From assembly GCF_900090045.1 (NCBI RefSeq), contig NC_041775.1, positions 310,001-374,000 on the forward strand: 64,000 nucleotides of DNA. Reading direction: 5' to 3'. Of this stretch, positions 59,701-64,000 are shown piece by piece. The notes under the pieces were generated by a model, which saw only the letters and a program-made list of their open reading frames with translations, searched no databases and had not been told where the DNA came from. Origin of the DNA: Plasmodium malariae. Its lineage: Eukaryota; Apicomplexa; Aconoidasida; Haemosporida; Plasmodiidae. The position numbers and the translations under genes are program-made. Each line of letters opens with the position of its first letter. The first letter of the stretch is position 1.

Positions 59701-60145
59701 TTGTAACATAAAAAAAGCATTGTATGCATATATGCAACAAAATAAGACATCATCTGGAGCATATTTAGAAGAGATGCATATTAAATCTTTAAACGGATCA
59801 CAGGAAAAGTTGATAAATGTAGTCAAAAAGAAAAATGGTAATTCTGTAAAAAAGAAAAGCAAAAATGGGCAAACAAAAATATCTGATGGGAAAGATCTTC
59901 TTAGGGATATAACACCCATACATTTATATCAATGTAGACATTTAAATTCTTATATTAGTAGTAATGATGAGGTTTCATCATCAGCATTTTCCGACTATAA
60001 TAACTCACCAAAAAAAAAAATAAAAAAAAAAGGTAGTGAACAACATCAAGTTTTTAACTATATCAATAAAAACATATCTTCTGCTTTACAATACTACGAA
60101 AATAAGTGGAAGCACAAATTGTCGGGACCAAAAAAATATTTTTAA
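56702..60145 (+). CDS. C2-like / low-complexity protein with one in-frame stop in a repeat
   Basis: Unknown function. The first ATG in frame is at 56702 (MSCSDTVEL). Residues about 95-265 look folded: alternating hydrophobic strands including [31 protein letters not shown] and [17 protein letters not shown] read this as possibly an N-terminal C2-type beta sandwich like that of EEIG/EHBP proteins (weak). Then come NEDGIR repeats, a TGA at 57839-57841, and the same frame open again to 60145 through VISEGR, GSNS/NNGNNNS and VNGEVAG repeats. A more conserved-looking helical segment sits near the end ([19 protein letters not shown]). With the stop ignored the product is about 1,147 residues. An alternative beginning is an ATG at 56647 followed by a consensus donor AAG|GTATGT at 56683, but no matching acceptor was found. 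Confidence 0.72.
57695..57955 (+). repeat. Two adjacent 18-bp coding minisatellites (NEDGIR, VISEGR) with a junction stop
   Basis: Seven copies encoding NEDGIR (57695-57820) pass into six copies encoding VISEGR (57848-57955). The junction unit has lost 2 and then 1 nt relative to the VISEGR unit. The frame is therefore kept overall, but a TGA is created at 57839-57841. Confidence 0.9.
58525..58765 (+). repeat. Ser/Gly/Asn coding repeats (GSNS, NNGNNNS)
   Basis: Tandem 12-bp GSNS units (agcggaagtaac) are followed by 24-bp NNGNNNSN units (aacaataatagtaataacaa). In frame and intact. Confidence 0.88.
58970..59160 (+). repeat. 21-bp coding repeat (VNGEVAG / ADGEVAG)
   Basis: About nine 21-bp units encode acidic heptapeptides of the form (V/A)(N/D)GEVAG. 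The GC content is higher than the surroundings. In frame and intact, ending in a more acidic non-repeated tail. Confidence 0.88.
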
Positions 60146-61766
60146 TCGGGCAATAAATATGCCAAAATAATTTATCAAAAAAAAAAAAAAAAGAAAAAAA
60201 AAAGAGAAATAGTCTCTTTTGCAGGATCATTATTTTGTTATCCTCCCATACATGTATCACATCCATGAATGATCTGTGAACATTTGTTTTAACAAAAAAT
60301 TGTTGTCTTATTTTTTATATATTTAATTACTTATTTATGTATTTATTTGCTTACTGCTTATATGATATGTGCTTATATGCTTATAGCTTATTTGATTCGT
60401 GCTTATTTACTTATTGCTTATTTGATGAGTACTAATTTGCTTCTTTATTTTATTATTTTATCCTTTTTTTTTTTTTTGTGATTTTTCATGCATTGCATTT
60501 TCACCGATCAACAAAAACTTTTTGTTTTTTTTCGTAAAATTCGGCAAAAAAAAAAAAATGTTACGCTCTTGAGTATTTATTATATACGTATGTATATATA
60601 TATATATATATATATGTATATGTATATTCATACACCCGCGCATTCGCATACGCCAACGTGTTTGCTCTAAAACAGCATTGATACCATTTCTTAGTTCTGT
60701 GGTTATTTTAATAATTATTATTGAAAATAATTTCCTAAAATTAAAAAAAAAAAAAAACAGCTTCGAAAGTATATAAAAGATATATAAGCTTATGTAAGGT
60801 ACACATTTCTTGCCGCAACCCCCCTTAAAGCAATTATATTGACAGTTTCGCTTGCTCTCTTTCGTATTATTTACATACAAACATTCGTAATATGTACATA
60901 TTTATATACTCGTATGATTGTATATATTCTAAGATTCATTTTATAAATCCTAATTTCCAGTCTTCCTTTTCTTATTAGTATTACCCCAACTAAACTGTTG
61001 CCCTCAGAATAATGTTCGAACAACGATTCATGCAGTGATTTTAGTAAAAGTAAAAATATGCATTTTATTTATTTTTTCCCTGTTAATATACTAAAAAATA
61101 TGAGAAACATTTTTTTTTTTTTTTTTTTTTTTTTTGAACAATCTCAAATGTTTAAATAGCGACTTGCTTAATGAACATTCATTTTATGTAGAATAAATTT
61201 TCATGCACTTGTTATTTGTTGCATACATACATACAAGCCCGCCTGTTAAGACTTAATTGGGAGTAATTAAATATTTCTCTCTTGCCTAAACATACTTAGT
61301 TTACATTTGCCCACGATTTTATTTCAGGAAATAATAAAAACAACTAACCTTTTCCTTTTTTTAAGAAGCTCCTTTTCTTTAATTTGTATTATTATAACTT
61401 TTTTTTAACTTCATATTTTAGAATTCATTTCATTATGACCAATTCGTGATAAGTATAATGTTTTTGGAGAGTTTTTTCATAGCTGTCATATGTGAGGGTT
61501 AGATATCCATTTCGTTAGCCTACTTATATATCAGGTTCATAATTACACCTACATAGAGATAATGTACGTGCGTATGTAGGCATATATGCTCCAATTCTTT
61601 TACCTCGTCCCTCTTCGCTTCGATTGTTTGTTGATTTCATCATTTTGAGATATTTTAACTGTTTTTTCCCTTTTTTCTATTTTTTCGCCCCTATCTCTTT
61701 TTTCTCTTTTCCGTTGATGTATGCATTTTCTTTTAATCTGTGTTATTCACTCTTATCATTCGAATA
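60146..61766. other. Intergenic region between tandem + strand genes
   Basis: Holds the 3' UTR of the C2-like gene and the promoter of the next gene. It has a (TTTA/GCTTATTT)-like drifting repeat at about 60310-60430, a (TA)n tract at 60595-60615 and a T run at 61111-61134. No RNA gene or convincing ORF was seen. Confidence 0.6.
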
Positions 61767-64000
61767 ATGTTTTTTAAGGATGTTACGAAAAGGTTGTGTG
61801 TAATTAACAGGTTAATTAAAGCGAAAGGCATAAAAACATCTAGCAAATTGCATAGTGAATACTTTATTTTTAATTTTGAAAATGTCGAAAATTTAAAAAA
61901 ATTAAAAGAGACTAATGTAGAGTCTTCGCCACATATAGAAGCAAAACAAATAAAAAGAAACGAATATTTTGAAAAAAGTTTGGATAAAAATAAATTAAAA
62001 AAAACAAGAAAAGTGTTATCAATAATATTTAAGAAATTAAAAATTTATGAAAAAACAACTTTGAACAAGTCTTTTTTTATACTTTATAAAAATATTGATT
62101 ACCTGTCCATAGCTGAAGTTATTAGCATTTTGTACTTGGCTGTAAAAAATAAAATATATCATAAATTGAACGAACAGAAAAGAAAAGATGAAGACAATCA
62201 TTTATTTAATACAAGTAACAGTATAGCAAATAAGAATTTAAATAATGACAACTATGAAGATATCTCGGATCACATTGGAATTTACACGAATGAATTAAAG
62301 GAAGAAAATGTAAATTACATGGCGGAAGAAAAAGGTTTTAAATATTACAATGACAGCAACTTGAAAAAAGGGGCACCCTCATTATTCACTACTAAGTGTG
62401 TGCATAAGGACGATACAAATTGCAGTGAAACTGTATCGAGAAATAGCTTTTCTGGTGTTACAAATAAGGACCATACCGTTATGAACTACACCAATTATGG
62501 TGAATACAAAGAGAAAGCGGCGGAAGAAGGAATAGAAGCACAGGAAATGGACGATGAAGAAGGGATGGAATCAGAAATAACAGAAACAGCGGAAGAGGAG
62601 CTGAGCACTAGGAGATGTTCACACGTGCACAACTATACACATATTAAGCAAAGGGAAGTGGACTACGTGCGTAAGTTGCTGATCAGGCTAATGAACACGT
62701 TGAAGAGAAGCAGAAGTAACACGAATCTCTTGCTATGGGACTTTTACAAATTATCGTATTGCCTAAGTTATTATAAAATGAATGATAGTACTAATTTTAT
62801 ATCTCTATATTTGTGTTCATTTTTAAAAAGAGAAATTGACAACATACATGAAAATACTAACAAATGTGAGATAAGGAATTCTGCAGGATTGGACATGCTT
62901 CTACATTTACTAGTGATACAAAAGAAGAATTTAAAATGTTATTTTTTTAATGTGCTGTATGACTACTTATTTTCCGTATTAAAAAATGGTTTGTTTAGTT
63001 TATCATGTAAGAATATTTGTTTATTATTACATGTAAATAATTTTGAAATAAATAAATATGATAATTTTTTTTTTTTACTTATCAACAAAACAAAAGAAAT
63101 GAAAAGACAAATAACATTAAAAGATGTAAACTACTTACTCTTTTATCAAATCAAAAATAACATAATACTTGACATACCCTCGCTTCACCATATTTTAGTT
63201 GATAAGTGCATTACTAGTTATGGAGTTAATTCAGAGATTATACAAAATATAGGCTTGCTATCCCTGTTATTGTTACATTATGACTATTCAAAAAGGTATT
63301 CAAATGATACATATGAGAAATATGTACAAGTAATATATAATATGTATTCCTACTTAATGAAGAATATGAAAATATTTTTAGAAAATAGAAAAATGAATGA
63401 AGAAATTTTGAATATACATTTTTTAACTTCCTTTTCCTTAGCTTTATCCCTTATTCGGAACAATCTTTACCTTAATACACAATTTTATTTATTTCTTTTT
63501 TATCTTATAAATAATTACATACCCCCTTCAAACAGTAGTGATTATATAATCTTGCTAAATTTTTTATATTTTTGCAATTTTAAAAACGAGTTGTACTATA
63601 AGAGAGATCCTCTATATACTGAAGGAAGCACATCCGTGTACATACGCAATAACAACAGTGGTATTGACACTCGGAGATATATTTTATTCAACTGCATTCA
63701 GTTGTCTCATTATATTTGTGAAAATTTAAAAAGCATTTATTCTTATGAAGATACAAAAAACAGGCAATACTGTTTGTTAGGAAAGAGTAAAAGTAAAACA
63801 GTTAAAATTATAGAATCGATAAATAAGTGTGCAGGTACGAAGAATTCGGGCATCAGTTCAAATCAATTTCGTCCATATAATGACACAACTTATACAAGTG
63901 CTAATATGATTTATCCATGTGGTGCAGAAGTGGCAGCAGAAGCAGACGTAGTAGCAGAAATAGAACCGCATACACAGGAGGACGAAACTTCTAGCCATAG
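61767..64000 (+). CDS. Helical, possibly RAP/FASTK-like organellar protein (5' part only)
   Basis: An ATG at 61767 opens a frame of about 744 codons without a stop to the window end, so the gene is truncated by the window edge. The N-terminus (MFFKDVTKRLCVINRLIKAK) is basic and hydroxylated with no acidic residue apart from D5, compatible with a mitochondrial leader. Apart from an acidic stretch near 235-290 and a Ser/Lys/Asn-rich segment near 660-740, the sequence is rich in Leu/Ile/Asn helices spaced as in helical-repeat proteins, for example LLIRLMNTLKRSRSN, FYKLSYCLSYYKMN and GLLSLLLLHYDYS. This resembles Plasmodium RAP/FASTK-like RNA-binding proteins, whose diagnostic RAP domain would lie further downstream. 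The family call is a guess from composition and layout. Confidence 0.7.
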   Translation, partial: MFFKDVTKRLCVINRLIKAKGIKTSSKLHSEYFIFNFENVENLKKLKETNVESSPHIEAKQIKRNEYFEKSLDKNKLKKTRKVLSIIFKKLKIYEKTTLNKSFFILYKNIDYLSIAEVISILYLAVKNKIYHKLNEQKRKDEDNHLFNTSNSIANKNLNNDNYEDISDHIGIYTNELKEENVNYMAEEKGFKYYNDSNLKKGAPSLFTTKCVHKDDTNCSETVSRNSFSGVTNKDHTVMNYTNYGEYKEKAAEEGIEAQEMDDEEGMESEITETAEEELSTRRCSHVHNYTHIKQREVDYVRKLLIRLMNTLKRSRSNTNLLLWDFYKLSYCLSYYKMNDSTNFISLYLCSFLKREIDNIHENTNKCEIRNSAGLDMLLHLLVIQKKNLKCYFFNVLYDYLFSVLKNGLFSLSCKNICLLLHVNNFEINKYDNFFFLLINKTKEMKRQITLKDVNYLLFYQIKNNIILDIPSLHHILVDKCITSYGVNSEIIQNIGLLSLLLLHYDYSKRYSNDTYEKYVQVIYNMYSYLMKNMKIFLENRKMNEEILNIHFLTSFSLALSLIRNNLYLNTQFYLFLFYLINNYIPPSNSSDYIILLNFLYFCNFKNELYYKRDPLYTEGSTSVYIRNNNSGIDTRRYILFNCIQLSHYICENLKSIYSYEDTKNRQYCLLGKSKSKTVKIIESINKCAGTKNSGISSNQFRPYNDTTYTSANMIYPCGAEVAAEADVVAEIEPHTQEDETSSH

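Overview
This is a chromosomal window from a Plasmodium species. It is strongly AT-rich, with homopolymer and (TA)n tracts between genes. The genes are very long and carry Asn/Lys/Glu/Asp-rich low-complexity insertions and in-frame minisatellites, and the introns are short, AT-rich and flanked by GT/AG. Coding GC is higher than I would expect for P. falciparum and lower than for P. vivax, so a P. malariae- or P. ovale-like genome is my guess; the window alone does not decide it. From memory, the gene order resembles P. falciparum chromosome 7 around PF3D7_0704300 to PF3D7_0705000 (membrane protein, PX protein, kinase, HECT ligase UT, PPAT). That synteny is recollection and was not checked.

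Layout. (1) 7-8138 +: a four-helix membrane protein with a huge repetitive hydrophilic tail, broken at two repeat arrays. (2) 10132-12771 +: a PX-domain/WD40 phosphoinositide-binding protein. (3) 13747-18000 -: a divergent protein kinase with a 12-bp Cys-Asn-Ser-Asn repeat. (4) 19581-32945 -: a TRIP12/UFD4-type HECT ubiquitin ligase, rebuilt here as eight exons and 3807 residues. (5) 37111-41172 +: phosphopantetheine adenylyltransferase of CoA synthesis. (6) 41918-46159 -: a PTC7-like PP2C phosphatase. (7) 48437-49435 -: an organellar RF2-type release factor with an apicoplast-type leader. (8) 50863-54456 -: a two-exon mRNA cap guanine-N7 methyltransferase with a long N-terminal extension. (9) 56702-60145 +: a C2-like/low-complexity protein with one in-frame stop inside a repeat. 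(10) 61767-64000 +: the start of a helical, possibly RAP/FASTK-like organellar protein that runs off the window.

The genes are unrelated housekeeping and regulatory functions, each with its own promoter: ubiquitin ligation, CoA synthesis, mRNA capping, organelle translation, phosphosignalling and membrane binding. There is no operon, mobile element, CRISPR array or subtelomeric family.

Points most worth a second look are: three repeat units with clustered indels that break or interrupt two genes; catalytic domains split by 200-690-residue insertions in four enzymes; a kinase lacking the alpha-C glutamate and carrying DFD; a possible degenerate triphosphatase-like region fused to the cap methyltransferase; and a 43% GC island (46306-46440) plus several candidate short exons in the longer intergenic gaps. 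No clearly new biological system was identified.
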